Positions 1-8,836 of a stretch of DNA of 64,000 nt are shown here, piece by piece (the first letter of the stretch is position 1; each line of letters opens with the position of its first letter). The translations under genes were made by a program, and so were the position numbers. The notes beneath the pieces were generated by a model. The model was not told the DNA's origin. It ran no database searches and worked only from the letters and a program-made list of their open reading frames with translations. Origin of the DNA: Fredericiella sp038205395 (lineage in GTDB: Bacteria > Chloroflexota > Anaerolineae > Caldilineales > Caldilineaceae). Where the stretch lies: NCBI GenBank assembly GCA_038205395.1, contig JBBRBX010000004.1:22013-86012 (forward strand), read 5' to 3'.

Positions 1-1
1 C

Positions 2-718
2 GGGCAGGCGCTTGGCGTCCGCCTTGCCTTTCAAAGCACGCAGCCGGATATGCTTGGCCTGGGCGGTTACGACCTGACGGCAGGCCAAGATCCCAATGCA
101 GCCGGACGCTTCAACTTCACCACCCACTATGAAGACAGCCTGCCGCGCTGGAACCCTGCCGGCAACCGGCTTGTCTTCAGCAGCCTGCGCTACGGCGACG
201 GTCGCTCGCGCGTCTACACCGTATGGGCCGACACTATCAGCGAAGCCGTTGACCTGGGTGAAGGTAGTGATCCGGATTGGAGCCCCGACGGCAGCCGGCT
301 GGTCTACAAGGGCTGTGACGAAAGCGGGGCCGCCTGCGGGCTGTGGACGATGGCGATCGACGGCACGGACCGCCGCCCGCTGACGAACAACCCCGGCGAC
401 GCCCGCCCGCGCTGGACGCCCGACGGCAGCCGTGTGGTCTTTATGAGTGACCAGCGGGACGGCAACTGGGATGTGTACAGCGTGGCGGTGGGTGACGACT
501 TCAGTGGCGGCGACGTCACGCGCATTACCTTCAACGCCGCCAGCGATGGTCTGCCCGCCGTCAGCCCCGACGGCAGCGAGATTGTCTTTATTTCCAACCG
601 CGGCAGCCAGTGGGGCATCTGGCGTGTCGGCATCGACAGCGGGCGGGCGCAGTCCGTCGTGGGCGACCTGGGGGCGCTCCCCAACTGGCTGGAGCAGAGT
701 CTGGATTGGGCGCCATAG
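2..718 (+). CDS. TolB-like beta-propeller protein, C-terminal part
   Basis: The frame is open to the left edge, so the N-terminus lies outside the window. The visible ~238 residues hold at least four propeller blades, recognisable by the repeated W-[ST]-P-D-G-S-[RE]-[LIV]-V-[FY] signature (for example WSPDGSRLVY, WTPDGSRVVF, VSPDGSEIVF) with an N-terminal variant WNPAGNRLVF. Such WD40-like/PD40 repeats are typical of TolB and of extracytoplasmic sensor or protease-associated propellers, so the protein probably acts outside the membrane, but the part that would define its role is missing. It is followed by a clear bidirectional hairpin terminator and a convergent tpiA gene. The fold is firm; the function is open. 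Confidence 0.75.
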   Translation, partial: GQALGVRLAFQSTQPDMLGLGGYDLTAGQDPNAAGRFNFTTHYEDSLPRWNPAGNRLVFSSLRYGDGRSRVYTVWADTISEAVDLGEGSDPDWSPDGSRLVYKGCDESGAACGLWTMAIDGTDRRPLTNNPGDARPRWTPDGSRVVFMSDQRDGNWDVYSVAVGDDFSGGDVTRITFNAASDGLPAVSPDGSEIVFISNRGSQWGIWRVGIDSGRAQSVVGDLGALPNWLEQSLDWAP

Positions 719-756
719 CTTTATTAGATTGTCTGAACGTTGATTTCGTAAAACGA

Positions 757-796
757 AAAGGATTCCCCTATCACCGATCAGGGGAATCCCTTTTTT
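757..796. terminator. Bidirectional intrinsic terminator between propeller gene and tpiA
   Basis: A 10-bp perfect stem (760-769 with 780-789, loop of 10) is followed by a T-run on the plus strand and, on the minus strand, by the complement of an A-rich stretch. It lies between two convergent genes and can serve both. Confidence 0.85.
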
Positions 797-819
797 ATGC
801 GTGCTCGTAACGTGGGACG

Positions 820-1587
820 TCAGGCGTAGACTTCGGCTGTCCCGCGCACCATTTCGGCGTAGCTTTCCACCTTGAGGGCAGCGCCGCCGATCAGGGCGCC
901 GTCGATGTCCGGCTGCGCCATGATCTCGCGGATGTTCTTGTCGTTGGTGCTGCCGCCGTAGAGGATGCGGGTGTTGGCTGCCGTCTGCGCCCCGTACAGA
1001 TCCGCCAGCGTGGCGCGCACGACGCCGCCGCAGATGTCGTTGGCCTGCTGCGCCGTGGCCGCACGCCCGGTGCCGATAGCCCAGATTGGCTCGTAGGCTA
1101 TCACCAGACTCTCCACCTGCGCTGCATCCAGCCCAGCCAGCGCGCCGCGCACCTGGCCGCTGACAAACGACTGCGTTTCGCCTGCTTCATTCTGCGCCAG
1201 CGTTTCGCCCACGCAGACAATCGGGGTCAGCCCCGCCGCCAGCGCTGCCTTAGTTTTCTGGTTGACCGTCTCGTCCGTCTCGGCAAAATATTGGCGCCGT
1301 TCGCTGTGGCCCAGGATCACATACTGCGCCAGCCCGGCCAGCATCGGCGCGCTGACTTCGCCCGTGTAAGCGCCGCTGGCCGCCCAGTGCATATTCTGCG
1401 CGCCCACGCCGATATTGCTGCCAGCCAGCGCGTCCGCCACTGCCGGCAGATCGACAAAGGGCGGGCAGACGACCCGATCCACTGTCCCCTCATCATTGAC
1501 GGCCGCACGGATAGCCTTGGCCAGTTCCGCGGCTTCGCCAATCGTTTTGTTCATCTTCCAGTTGCCCGCCATCATCGGCTTGCGCAT
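820..1587 (-). CDS. tpiA: Triosephosphate isomerase
   Basis: Interconverts dihydroxyacetone phosphate and glyceraldehyde 3-phosphate in cytosolic glycolysis/gluconeogenesis. The 255-residue length is normal for the family. Catalytic residues are visible: Lys11 in NWKMN, His94 in GHSERR and Glu166 in AYEPIWAIGTG; the phosphate-binding YGGS loop follows near residue 212. The start is supported by AGGAG seven bases upstream. It is the last gene of the minus-strand gap, pgk, small ORF, tpiA series and ends at a bidirectional terminator. Nothing about it looks abnormal. Confidence 0.97.
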   Translation of the reverse strand: MRKPMMAGNWKMNKTIGEAAELAKAIRAAVNDEGTVDRVVCPPFVDLPAVADALAGSNIGVGAQNMHWAASGAYTGEVSAPMLAGLAQYVILGHSERRQYFAETDETVNQKTKAALAAGLTPIVCVGETLAQNEAGETQSFVSGQVRGALAGLDAAQVESLVIAYEPIWAIGTGRAATAQQANDICGGVVRATLADLYGAQTAANTRILYGGSTNDKNIREIMAQPDIDGALIGGAALKVESYAEMVRGTAEVYA

Positions 1588-1631
1588 TGGGTTAACTCCT
1601 CTATGAAATCTGGGAAAAGGCGTGTCCGCTG

Positions 1632-2081
1632 CTAGAGCGTTGCGCCTGTCTGATTTGTCTTGTCTGCTGCTTCTGCGTCTTCGGCTTCCGCTGCTGCCGC
1701 TTGTGCGGCGGCTTCCGCCTGCCGGGCTGCTTCCTCCGCCTGCTCGCGTTCCCGCTCGGCAGCCAGTTCGGCTTCATACTCGTCAGCCGTCAGCCAGCGC
1801 CCGCCGTGCACCTCCTGGCGCAGCAGCTTTTTGTCGCGGTTCAGCCACACTTCGATCTCGACCTCGCCAAAGCAGCGGCCTTTGCCGGAGGTGTGGAGCA
1901 CTTTGCGCACGTAATAGCCGCCCTGCTGCTCTTCGTCCAGGCTGACTTCGTTCATCAGGTCAATCTGCCCCACCACTGCCTCATGGCAGCGGTGGCTCAA
2001 TACATAGACCGGCAGATAGCGACCGGATGCCGATGGCCCTCTGCCAAAGAGCGGGCCAAAGAGTTTGGAGAAAAAGCCCAT
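1632..2081 (-). CDS. Small protein with Glu/Ala-rich tail between pgk and tpiA
   Basis: This 149-residue protein is not recognised. I start it at the ATG of MGFFSKLFGPLFG because GAGAGGTGATC lies just upstream; a longer reading frame to 2138 would overlap pgk. The N-terminus is a short amphipathic segment, residues ~20-95 look like a compact mixed alpha/beta domain (VYVLSHRCHEAVVGQ, EVEIEVWLNRDKKLL), and from ~100 on a highly charged Glu/Ala-rich helix, probably coiled coil, fills the tail. Its position inside the glycolytic gene series, where other bacteria may have secG, suggests co-transcription rather than a known role. Confidence 0.7.
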   Translation of the reverse strand: MGFFSKLFGPLFGRGPSASGRYLPVYVLSHRCHEAVVGQIDLMNEVSLDEEQQGGYYVRKVLHTSGKGRCFGEVEIEVWLNRDKKLLRQEVHGGRWLTADEYEAELAAEREREQAEEAARQAEAAAQAAAAEAEDAEAADKTNQTGATL

Positions 2082-2109
2082 CTTGATCACCTCTCGGCGT
2101 AAGTCTGGC

Positions 2110-3303
2110 TCACGCTCGATCCTTGAGCGCCGCCACACCGGGCAGTTCGATGCCCTCTAAAAACTCCAGCGAAGCGCCGCCGCCGGTGGAGACATGCGAC
2201 ATCTTTTCTTCCAGGCCTGCGTCGCGAATTGCCGCCGCACTGTCGCCGCCGCCGATAATGGTGGTGGCGTCCTTCAGCCCGCCCAGAATCTCGGCGATGG
2301 CATTGGTGCCGCGCGCAAAGACTGGAAATTCAAAGACGCCCATCGGCCCGTTCCACACGACCGTATGCGCGCCCGCCAGATGGTTGGAGTAATGGGCAAT
2401 GGTGGCTGGGCCGATGTCCAAAGCCATCCAGTCCGCCGGCACTTCGGCGACACTGACGACTTTATTTTCGGCGTCGGCGGCAAAGGCGTTGGCCACACGC
2501 AGATCCACCGGCAGTTCGATTTTGTCGGCGCCCGCTTCGACCAGTTCCTTAGCCTTTTCAACAGCGCCGGCCTCGACCAGGCTCTTGCCCATGTTATAGC
2601 CCTGGGCCGCCAGGAAGGTATTGGCCATGCCGCCGCCGATCAGAATACGGTCCACTTTGGTCAGCAGGTTGGAGATGACGCCGATCTTGTCGGAGATTTT
2701 GGCCCCGCCAAGAATGGCGACAAAGGGGCGGCGCGGTTCCTCCAGTGCATTGCCTAAATACGCCAGCTCTTTTTCCATCAAGAAGCCGGCCACCGCCGGC
2801 AGATAGTGCGCCACACCCTCGGTCGAGGCGTGAGCGCGGTGGGCACTGCCAAAAGCATCCATCACATATACATCACCCAGCTTCGCCAACTCCTGCGCCA
2901 TGCCATCGTCGTTCTTGGTTTCGCGCTTGTCGAAACGGGTGTTTTCCAGCACCAGAATCTGCCCCGGTTTGAGCGCCTGGGCCCCCGCTTCGGCTTCGGG
3001 GCCAGTCGTTGCCCCGATAAAGCCGACATGCACGCCCGGCAGCAGCTTCTCCAGGTGGTCCGCTGTGATCTTCATGCTGTACTTAGGGTCGGGGCCTTCC
3101 TTGGGGCGGCCCAGATGGCTCATCAACACGACGGCGGCGCCGTTGTCCAGCAGATAGCGAATGGTGGGCAAGGCGGCACGAATGCGGGCGTCGTCGGTAA
3201 TTGCCCCCGTCGCCTTGTCCTGCGGCACATTGAAATCGACCCGCACCAGCGCCCGCTTGCCCTGCCAGTCGACATCCTTGATGGTCTGTTTATTCATATT
3301 CAT
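2110..3303 (-). CDS. pgk: Phosphoglycerate kinase
   Basis: Transfers phosphate from 1,3-bisphosphoglycerate to ADP in glycolysis. The 397 residues match the usual bacterial length. Visible signatures are RVDFNVP near residue 21, SHLGRPK near 63 in the substrate-binding N-domain, GGAKISDK in the hinge region and the C-terminal nucleotide-binding GGGDSAAA. Two ATG codons lie close together (MNMNK), neither with a strong ribosome site; the first is used here. It lies downstream of gap, separated by a minus-strand terminator, so it may have its own promoter or depend on readthrough. Confidence 0.97.
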   Translation of the reverse strand: MNMNKQTIKDVDWQGKRALVRVDFNVPQDKATGAITDDARIRAALPTIRYLLDNGAAVVLMSHLGRPKEGPDPKYSMKITADHLEKLLPGVHVGFIGATTGPEAEAGAQALKPGQILVLENTRFDKRETKNDDGMAQELAKLGDVYVMDAFGSAHRAHASTEGVAHYLPAVAGFLMEKELAYLGNALEEPRRPFVAILGGAKISDKIGVISNLLTKVDRILIGGGMANTFLAAQGYNMGKSLVEAGAVEKAKELVEAGADKIELPVDLRVANAFAADAENKVVSVAEVPADWMALDIGPATIAHYSNHLAGAHTVVWNGPMGVFEFPVFARGTNAIAEILGGLKDATTIIGGGDSAAAIRDAGLEEKMSHVSTGGGASLEFLEGIELPGVAALKDRA

Positions 3304-3420
3304 AAGAGTTGTCTACGTCCTTTCGGTGCACCCGGCGCCGGAGCAGTTGCGCTGCATCCGTTCTGCGCGCCGGAAATCCGCTGACAAAAAGTGTGACAAA
3401 GCTCGCACCAGCCGGCCCCA

Positions 3421-3460
3421 TCTTGCAAAAAGCGTGGCACGCAATGCGCGCCACGCTTTC
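3421..3460 (-). terminator. Intrinsic terminator downstream of gap
   Basis: A 10-bp perfect stem (3429-3438 with 3450-3459, loop of 11) is followed on the minus strand by a TTTTT run. It lies 30 bases after the gap stop codon and before pgk, so gap can be transcribed as a separate unit from pgk-tpiA. Confidence 0.8.
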
Positions 3461-3490
3461 ACATAACTCCGGATAGGCGAGACGCTGTGG

Positions 3491-4504
3491 CTAGAGGCCC
3501 TTGTTCGCCATGTAGTTGAGCAGGTCAGCCACGCGGCTGCTGTAGCCCCACTCGTTGTCGTACCAGGCCACAACCTTGATCATGCTGCCGTAGACATTGG
3601 TGAACTCATAGTCCACCGAACTGCTCATGGGGTTGCCCTTGAAGTCGATGCTCACCAGCGGCTCGCGCACGACCTGCAGAATGCCCTTCATGCGTCCGGC
3701 GGCTGCCTTGTCATAGGCGGCAAACAGCTCATCCTTGGTGACCGGGCGCTCCACCAACACGGTCAAGTCCACCACCGACACAGTCGAGGTAGGCACGCGC
3801 ATGGCGTAGCCGTCAAACTTGCCCTTGAGTTCAGGAATGACCAGCGAGATCGCCTTGGCGGCGCCAGTGGTCGTAGGGATGATGCTCAGCGCAGCCGCGC
3901 GTGCGCGGCGCAGATCGCTGTGCACCAGGTCCAAAATGCGCTGGTCGTTGGTGTAGGCGTGTACTGTGGTCATCAACGCCTGCTTGATGCCGGCAATCTC
4001 GTTGAGCACCTGGGCGGCGGGGGCGAGGCAGTTGGTCGTGCAGGAAGCGTTGCTGATGATGGTGTCTTTGGCCGGGTCATACTTGTCTTCGTTGACGCCC
4101 ATGACAACCGTCAGGTCTTCGCCCTTGGCCGGGGCGCTGATGATCACCTTCTTGGCGCCGGCGGCCACATGCAGTTCCGCTTTGGCGCGGTCGGTGAAGA
4201 TGCCCGTGCTCTCGATCACCACATCAACGCCCAGGTCGCCCCAGGGCAGTTTGGAGGGGTCGCGCTCGGCCAGCACCTTGATGCGGTCGCCGTCAATGAC
4301 CAGGTCGCCATCGGACACTTCAACGCTGCCGGGGAAGACGCCGTAGTTGCTGTCGTACTTGAAGAGATGGGCATTGGTGGCCGTGTCGCTCAGGTCATTG
4401 ACCGCAACCAGGTCAAATTTGCCGCGATAATTTTCAAACAAAGCCTTGGTGACCTGGCGGCCAATGCGGCCAAATCCGTTAATACCAACCTTTACTTTTG
4501 CCAT
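3491..4504 (-). CDS. gap: Glyceraldehyde-3-phosphate dehydrogenase, type I
   Basis: Oxidises and phosphorylates glyceraldehyde 3-phosphate with NAD(P) in the cytosol. The 337-residue protein has the Rossmann start INGFGRIGR (residues 8-16), the catalytic Cys155 in NASCTTN and His182 in TTVHAYT, and the C-terminal substrate-binding WYDNEWGYS. The start carries AAGGAG with a seven-base spacing. It is the first gene of the glycolytic series gap, pgk, small ORF, tpiA and is followed by its own terminator. Confidence 0.98.
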   Translation of the reverse strand: MAKVKVGINGFGRIGRQVTKALFENYRGKFDLVAVNDLSDTATNAHLFKYDSNYGVFPGSVEVSDGDLVIDGDRIKVLAERDPSKLPWGDLGVDVVIESTGIFTDRAKAELHVAAGAKKVIISAPAKGEDLTVVMGVNEDKYDPAKDTIISNASCTTNCLAPAAQVLNEIAGIKQALMTTVHAYTNDQRILDLVHSDLRRARAAALSIIPTTTGAAKAISLVIPELKGKFDGYAMRVPTSTVSVVDLTVLVERPVTKDELFAAYDKAAAGRMKGILQVVREPLVSIDFKGNPMSSSVDYEFTNVYGSMIKVVAWYDNEWGYSSRVADLLNYMANKGL

Positions 4505-4551
4505 TTCGCTCTCCTTAAATATAGGAACAACAATGAATTGTTTTCTGACTT

Positions 4552-4560
4552 ATCTTACCA
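4552..4560 (-). promoter_or_regulatory. gap: Possible extended -10 promoter for gap
   Basis: On the minus strand TG-G-TAAGAT forms an extended -10 about 50 bases upstream of the gap start. No good -35 accompanies it. A short dyad (ACAAT-GA-ATTGT, about 4530-4541) lies in the predicted leader. Confidence 0.4.
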
Positions 4561-4630
4561 CCATAGCGAAGAAATCGCATATCTGAAGGCAAGGACAATT
4601 TTGGCCGTTCCCCCGCCGCAATAGCCCTGT

Positions 4631-5710
4631 CTACAGTTGCACTTCACGCCCGCTGGCCGCCGAGCGAGTGATGGCATCGATAATCTGCACGCTGACCAAC
4701 GCCTGTTCGCGTGTGGGAATATCGGCGGTCTGGTCGCCGTCGATATAGCGCACAAAGTTTTCGATCAGCTTGAAATACGAGCCGACCTTCGCCTCATGCA
4801 GCGGCGTCTCGATCGTCACTTCCTGCTTGTTGAGCATCGTATACAACTCCACCTTGTCGCGCCCGCCGATGTACCCGCCGCCTTCGCTGCCGAAAACTTC
4901 GGTCATAAAGACTTCCGGGAAGTTGCTGGCCCAGGAGACCTGCAGGTTGACTACGGCCCCGGTGTCAAAGCGAATAAACGCCCAGGCAAAGTCGTCCACG
5001 TCATAGCGCGCACCGACGGCGGGGATGAAGATGTCCGACCCCCAGCCGCCCAGACCCAACCCGCGCGGCCCGAACTCGGCAAAGGTCGCGCCGCTCACCG
5101 ACACCGGCTGCGGATAGTTCATCAGGTAGAGCGCGCGGTCCAGCGCATGGATGCCGATATCGAGCAGCGCGCCGCCGCCGGAGAGGTCGCGGTTGGTAAA
5201 CCAGCTGCCATAGCCGGGGATGCCGTTGCGCCGCTGCCAAGCTGTGCGCACGGCGTAAATTTTGCCGAAGAAGCCGGCGTCAGCCTGCTGCTTGGCCACC
5301 TGCATGGGGGGCGTAAAGCGGAAGTGGGTGCCGGCCGTCAGCACGCGCTCGTGGGCGGCGGCGACATCAAACATCTCCTGGGCATCGCTGTAGGTCAGCG
5401 CCAGCGGCTTCTCGCACAGCACATGCGACCCCGCCTCCAAAGCGGCGATGGCCATCGGCTTGTGAAAAAGATTGGGCGTGGCCACTACGGTGATGTCGGG
5501 CTGCATTTCCTTTAACATCAGGTTGTAGTCGCCATAGGTGCGGGGCACCTTGAGTTCGTCAGCCAGTTCGCGCGCGCGCGGCTCGTTGACATCGCACAGC
5601 GCCACCACCTCGCAGTTGGGCAGCCGCTGGAAGCCGGGCACATGGCTCCACTTGGCAATGCTGCCGGCGCCGATTACAGCGACACGATAGGAGTTTGAAG
5701 CATTTGTCAT
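4631..5710 (-). CDS. Gfo/Idh/MocA family NAD(P)-dependent oxidoreductase
   Basis: This 359-residue protein has an N-terminal Rossmann nucleotide-binding domain (VAVIGAGSIA at about 10-19) and the family marker CEKPLAL, whose Lys (about residue 101) is catalytic in characterised relatives. The C-terminal half is the alpha/beta substrate domain. Such enzymes oxidise or reduce sugars, inositols or pseudosugars; the substrate cannot be told here. I start at MTNASNSY because AAAGG lies nine bases upstream of it; the longer frame begins inside that ribosome site. It stands alone, divergent from the membrane protein at 5874. Confidence 0.9.
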   Translation of the reverse strand: MTNASNSYRVAVIGAGSIAKWSHVPGFQRLPNCEVVALCDVNEPRARELADELKVPRTYGDYNLMLKEMQPDITVVATPNLFHKPMAIAALEAGSHVLCEKPLALTYSDAQEMFDVAAAHERVLTAGTHFRFTPPMQVAKQQADAGFFGKIYAVRTAWQRRNGIPGYGSWFTNRDLSGGGALLDIGIHALDRALYLMNYPQPVSVSGATFAEFGPRGLGLGGWGSDIFIPAVGARYDVDDFAWAFIRFDTGAVVNLQVSWASNFPEVFMTEVFGSEGGGYIGGRDKVELYTMLNKQEVTIETPLHEAKVGSYFKLIENFVRYIDGDQTADIPTREQALVSVQIIDAITRSAASGREVQL

Positions 5711-5837
5711 TAGAAAAAGCCTTTGCAAGTCAGAGAATGGGTCAGAGAATTAGGATGATAAGGAGCTTCCCCTCAGTGTAAGACAGCCGCCATAGCGTGT
5801 CAAAAGCGGCAGGAGGCTCGCTTTTACCTCTCTTTCA

Positions 5838-5866
5838 TTGACAGCCCTTTCCCTCCCGCTTACAAT
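5838..5866 (+). promoter_or_regulatory. Consensus promoter giving a leaderless mRNA
   Basis: TTGACA (5838-5843), a 17-base spacer and TACAAT (5861-5866) form a near-perfect sigma-70 type promoter. The ATG of the downstream gene begins 8 bases after the -10 (5874), which is where transcription should start. Confidence 0.75.
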
Positions 5867-5873
5867 TGGCCGC

Positions 5874-7736
5874 ATGACACGCCGACTGCGGCTCGATCCG
5901 TACCTGCTGCTCTTGTTTGGGCTGGCGCTGCCGGCGCTGGCTCTGCTGCTGGCCCCGGGCTATTTCTATGACGCCCACGATGGACGGCACAGTGTCTTCT
6001 ATCTGATCCAGTTTGACGCCGGGCTGCGCGATGGCGCCTGGTGGCCGCGCTGGGCCATGCACCACATCCAAGGCTACGGCTACCCGACATTTTTGATTCA
6101 AGCGCCGTTGGGCCTCTACCTGGGTGAACTGTTTGTGCTACTGGGGGCCGGCTTTACATTGGCCGCCAAGCTGAGCTGGGCGGTGGGCGCGCTGGCAGGC
6201 GCCTGGGGGTTGTATGCGCTGGTGCGCCACTGGCTGCAGCGCCCCGATCCGCCTGCAGACGGAGCGGAGAGCGCCGGCCATGCTGGGGGCGACCTGGTGC
6301 GGCTGGCCGCCGTGGCGGCAGGCGTGCTCTATCTCTATTTCCCTTATCACATTGCCGATATGTATGTGCGCGGCGCGCTCAACGACACCCTACTGCTGGC
6401 ATGGCTGCCGTGGCTCTTTCTGGTCTTTGACCGGCTGCTGCTGGCAGGGCGCAAGCCGGGCTGGCCGGCGCGGCTGGGGGTGTCGATGCTGGTGCTGGCG
6501 GGGACGCTGCTGACGCACACCTTTGCGCTGCTGTCGATCCTGCCGCTGCTGGTCAGTTGGGTGCTCTTCCGCCTTGGGCAGGCATGGCGGCAGGAAGGGC
6601 TGCCGTGGCGGCGCACGCTGCTGGCGCTGGCCGGCGGCGCCGGTGGGCTGCTGCTGGGGGCCATCTTTTTTGTGCCGCTGCTGGCCGAAGGGCCGTATCT
6701 CCAGCAGCAGGTCTATGTCACCAACACCTACGACTTTCGCAACCATTTCGTCCAGATCGGCCAGTTTTTCAGCCCCTTCTGGGGCTTCGGCTATTCGGAC
6801 GACCCTACCGGCGCCAACGATGGTATGAGTTTCCAGGTTGGGGCGCTGCTGCTGCTGCTGGCGACGGCGGCGCTGTTTGCCCTGCCGCGCGCCCGTACAG
6901 CGCGGGCTGTGCAGGGCTATCTGCTGGCGGCAGGCGCTTTGCTGCTGCTGCTGATGACGCCGCCGGCACAGCTGCTGTGGGAGGCGCTGCCGCCACTGGC
7001 AGTGATCCAGTTCCCCTGGCGGCTGTTGGCGCTGACCGGCTTTCTCTTCAGCGCCCTGGGTGGGCTGCTGCTGGCTAATCTGGCGCGGGACGACCAGCGC
7101 GAGGTGGTGCAGGCGCTGCTGCCGCCTGCCACGCTGCCTGCGGGCGGGCTGCTGCTCTTTGCCCTGCTCGGCATCTTCGGCAGTTGGCCTTATCTGCAGG
7201 CCAACCTGTCGGCGGTGGAGCCGTGGCGCGAGGATGGCCGCGCCATTTTCCGTTTTGAGCAGGAACATCCCGATATGATCGCTTACACCCAATGGGTGAC
7301 GCAGCCGTTTACTACGACGGCGCTGAGCGCAGGCTACGCCGCACCCGATTATGCCGAGGATCACGGCTACACCACCAGCCTGGCGCGGCTGCAGGTGGTG
7401 GAAGGGGAGGGGAATGTCGTCAGCCGCTACAGTCGCGGCGCCAGCGGCGGCGGTGTGGTCGAGATGGCGACGCCGGCCGTGCTGCAGGTCAACTTCTTCT
7501 ATTTCCCCGGCTGGCAGGTGAGTGTGGATGGGCTGCCGGCGTCGATACGCCCAGGGCCAACCGGGGCGATCCTGGTCGATCTGCCTGCCGGCCGCCACAC
7601 GGTCGTCGCACGCTTTGGCGACACCCCCCCGCGCACCTGGGGCACGCTGCTGTCGGGGGTGATGTTGATCGTGGCGCTGGGACTGGCCGGCAGTGGGCTG
7701 GCGGCACGCGCCGCGCGCCTGGTGCGGATTGTATAG
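5874..7736 (+). CDS. Large polytopic membrane protein, PTPS-related/GT-C-like
   Basis: The 620-residue protein starts with a membrane helix (DPYLLLLFGLALPALALLL), has about ten further hydrophobic stretches and ends in a soluble beta-rich domain (about 490-590) before a last helix. The pattern, with the early aspartate-histidine motif DAHDGRHS in the first exterior loop and GYGYPTF, resembles the 6-pyruvoyl-tetrahydropterin-synthase-related membrane proteins common in Chloroflexi and akin to GT-C/YfhO-type glycosyl transfer proteins. I infer a role in cell-surface glycan synthesis. The start is the ATG at 5874: the upstream TTG that would extend the frame is itself the -35 box. It is followed 32 bases later by tsaD. 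Confidence 0.75.
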   Translation: MTRRLRLDPYLLLLFGLALPALALLLAPGYFYDAHDGRHSVFYLIQFDAGLRDGAWWPRWAMHHIQGYGYPTFLIQAPLGLYLGELFVLLGAGFTLAAKLSWAVGALAGAWGLYALVRHWLQRPDPPADGAESAGHAGGDLVRLAAVAAGVLYLYFPYHIADMYVRGALNDTLLLAWLPWLFLVFDRLLLAGRKPGWPARLGVSMLVLAGTLLTHTFALLSILPLLVSWVLFRLGQAWRQEGLPWRRTLLALAGGAGGLLLGAIFFVPLLAEGPYLQQQVYVTNTYDFRNHFVQIGQFFSPFWGFGYSDDPTGANDGMSFQVGALLLLLATAALFALPRARTARAVQGYLLAAGALLLLLMTPPAQLLWEALPPLAVIQFPWRLLALTGFLFSALGGLLLANLARDDQREVVQALLPPATLPAGGLLLFALLGIFGSWPYLQANLSAVEPWREDGRAIFRFEQEHPDMIAYTQWVTQPFTTTALSAGYAAPDYAEDHGYTTSLARLQVVEGEGNVVSRYSRGASGGGVVEMATPAVLQVNFFYFPGWQVSVDGLPASIRPGPTGAILVDLPAGRHTVVARFGDTPPRTWGTLLSGVMLIVALGLAGSGLAARAARLVRIV

Positions 7737-7768
7737 CAGTGAATAACAGTGGATACCTGTAAATAACC

Positions 7769-8827
7769 ATGCGAATACTAGCGATTGAAACCAGTTGTGA
7801 CGAGACAGCGGCGGCGGTGGTCGAGGATGGGCGGCGGGTGTTGAGCAGCGTGGTGGCAACGCAGATCGACCTGCACCGCCGCTTTGGCGGCGTTTTCCCC
7901 GAAGTAGCCAGTCGCCAGCATGTGCTCTCCATCCAACCGGTGATTGCGCAGGCGCTGGCCGAAGCGGGCATCGCCCACCCGGCGACATTGGATGCCATCG
8001 CCGTGACGCAGGGGCCGGGGCTGGCGGGCAGCCTGCTGGTGGGGGTGAACGCCGCCAAAGGATTGGCCTTTGCCGGCGGCGTGCCGCTGCTGCCGATCAA
8101 TCACCTGGAGGGGCATGTCTATTCCAACTGGCTGGAGAGCGGCCCAGGGCAACCAGGCGCGGCGGATCGTTTTCCCGTACTGGTGTTGATCGTTTCCGGC
8201 GGCCATACGGAGTTGGTGTTGATGACAGACCACGGCCAGTATGAGCGGTTGGGCGGGACGCTGGACGATGCGGCGGGCGAGGCGTTTGATAAAGTGGCGC
8301 GGCTGCTGGACATCGGCTTTCCGGGCGGGCCGGCGATTGAGCAGGCGGCGCGCGGCGGCGATCCGGCGCGCTATCCGCTGCCGCGCGGGCTGCGTCACGC
8401 CGCCAATCACCGTTATGATTTCAGCTTTTCCGGCCTCAAAACCGCTGCTCTGCATCTGACCCAAGAACTGGCCGCCGAAGGGGTTGATCTGCAGGATGCG
8501 CAGGTGCTGGCGGATATCGCGGCCTCGTTTCAGCAGGCGGTGGTGGATGTGCTGGTGGACAAGAGTGCCGATGCGGCGCTCGCCTTTGGTGTGCAGCAGG
8601 TCTGCATCTGTGGCGGCGTCAGCGCCAATCAGGCGCTGCGCACGGCTGCGCAGGCGCGCTTTGCCCAGCTTGGCCTGCCCTTCTCCATCCCGCCGCTGGC
8701 CTACTGCACCGACAACGCCGCCATGATTGGCGCGGCAGCCTACTACCGCTGGCGCGCACAGGCGGCATTGGGCCATGACCTGCGCGCGGATGTGCACGCT
8801 TCGCTGCCGCTGCCGGGGACAGCATAA
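7769..8827 (+). CDS. tsaD: tRNA N6-threonylcarbamoyladenosine transferase TsaD
   Basis: TsaD transfers threonylcarbamoyl to A37 of ANN-decoding tRNAs, working with TsaB, TsaC and TsaE. The 352-residue length and ASKHA fold fit: ETSCDETAAAVV at 7-18, the metal-binding His112 and His116 of NHLEGH, SGGHTELV near 145, and the C-terminal CTDNAAMIGAA with its metal aspartate. No clear ribosome site precedes the ATG; the gene follows the membrane protein closely and is probably cotranscribed. tsaE is also in this window, about 20 kb away (28143-28646), not in the same operon. Confidence 0.97.
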   Translation: MRILAIETSCDETAAAVVEDGRRVLSSVVATQIDLHRRFGGVFPEVASRQHVLSIQPVIAQALAEAGIAHPATLDAIAVTQGPGLAGSLLVGVNAAKGLAFAGGVPLLPINHLEGHVYSNWLESGPGQPGAADRFPVLVLIVSGGHTELVLMTDHGQYERLGGTLDDAAGEAFDKVARLLDIGFPGGPAIEQAARGGDPARYPLPRGLRHAANHRYDFSFSGLKTAALHLTQELAAEGVDLQDAQVLADIAASFQQAVVDVLVDKSADAALAFGVQQVCICGGVSANQALRTAAQARFAQLGLPFSIPPLAYCTDNAAMIGAAAYYRWRAQAALGHDLRADVHASLPLPGTA

Positions 8828-8836
8828 GTCGTCGCT

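Noticed and set aside
6390..7988. 532-codon open frame on the minus strand across the membrane-protein gene
   Set aside because: Low-complexity, Gln/Arg-rich translation antisense to a gene with clear membrane helices; a GC-bias shadow.
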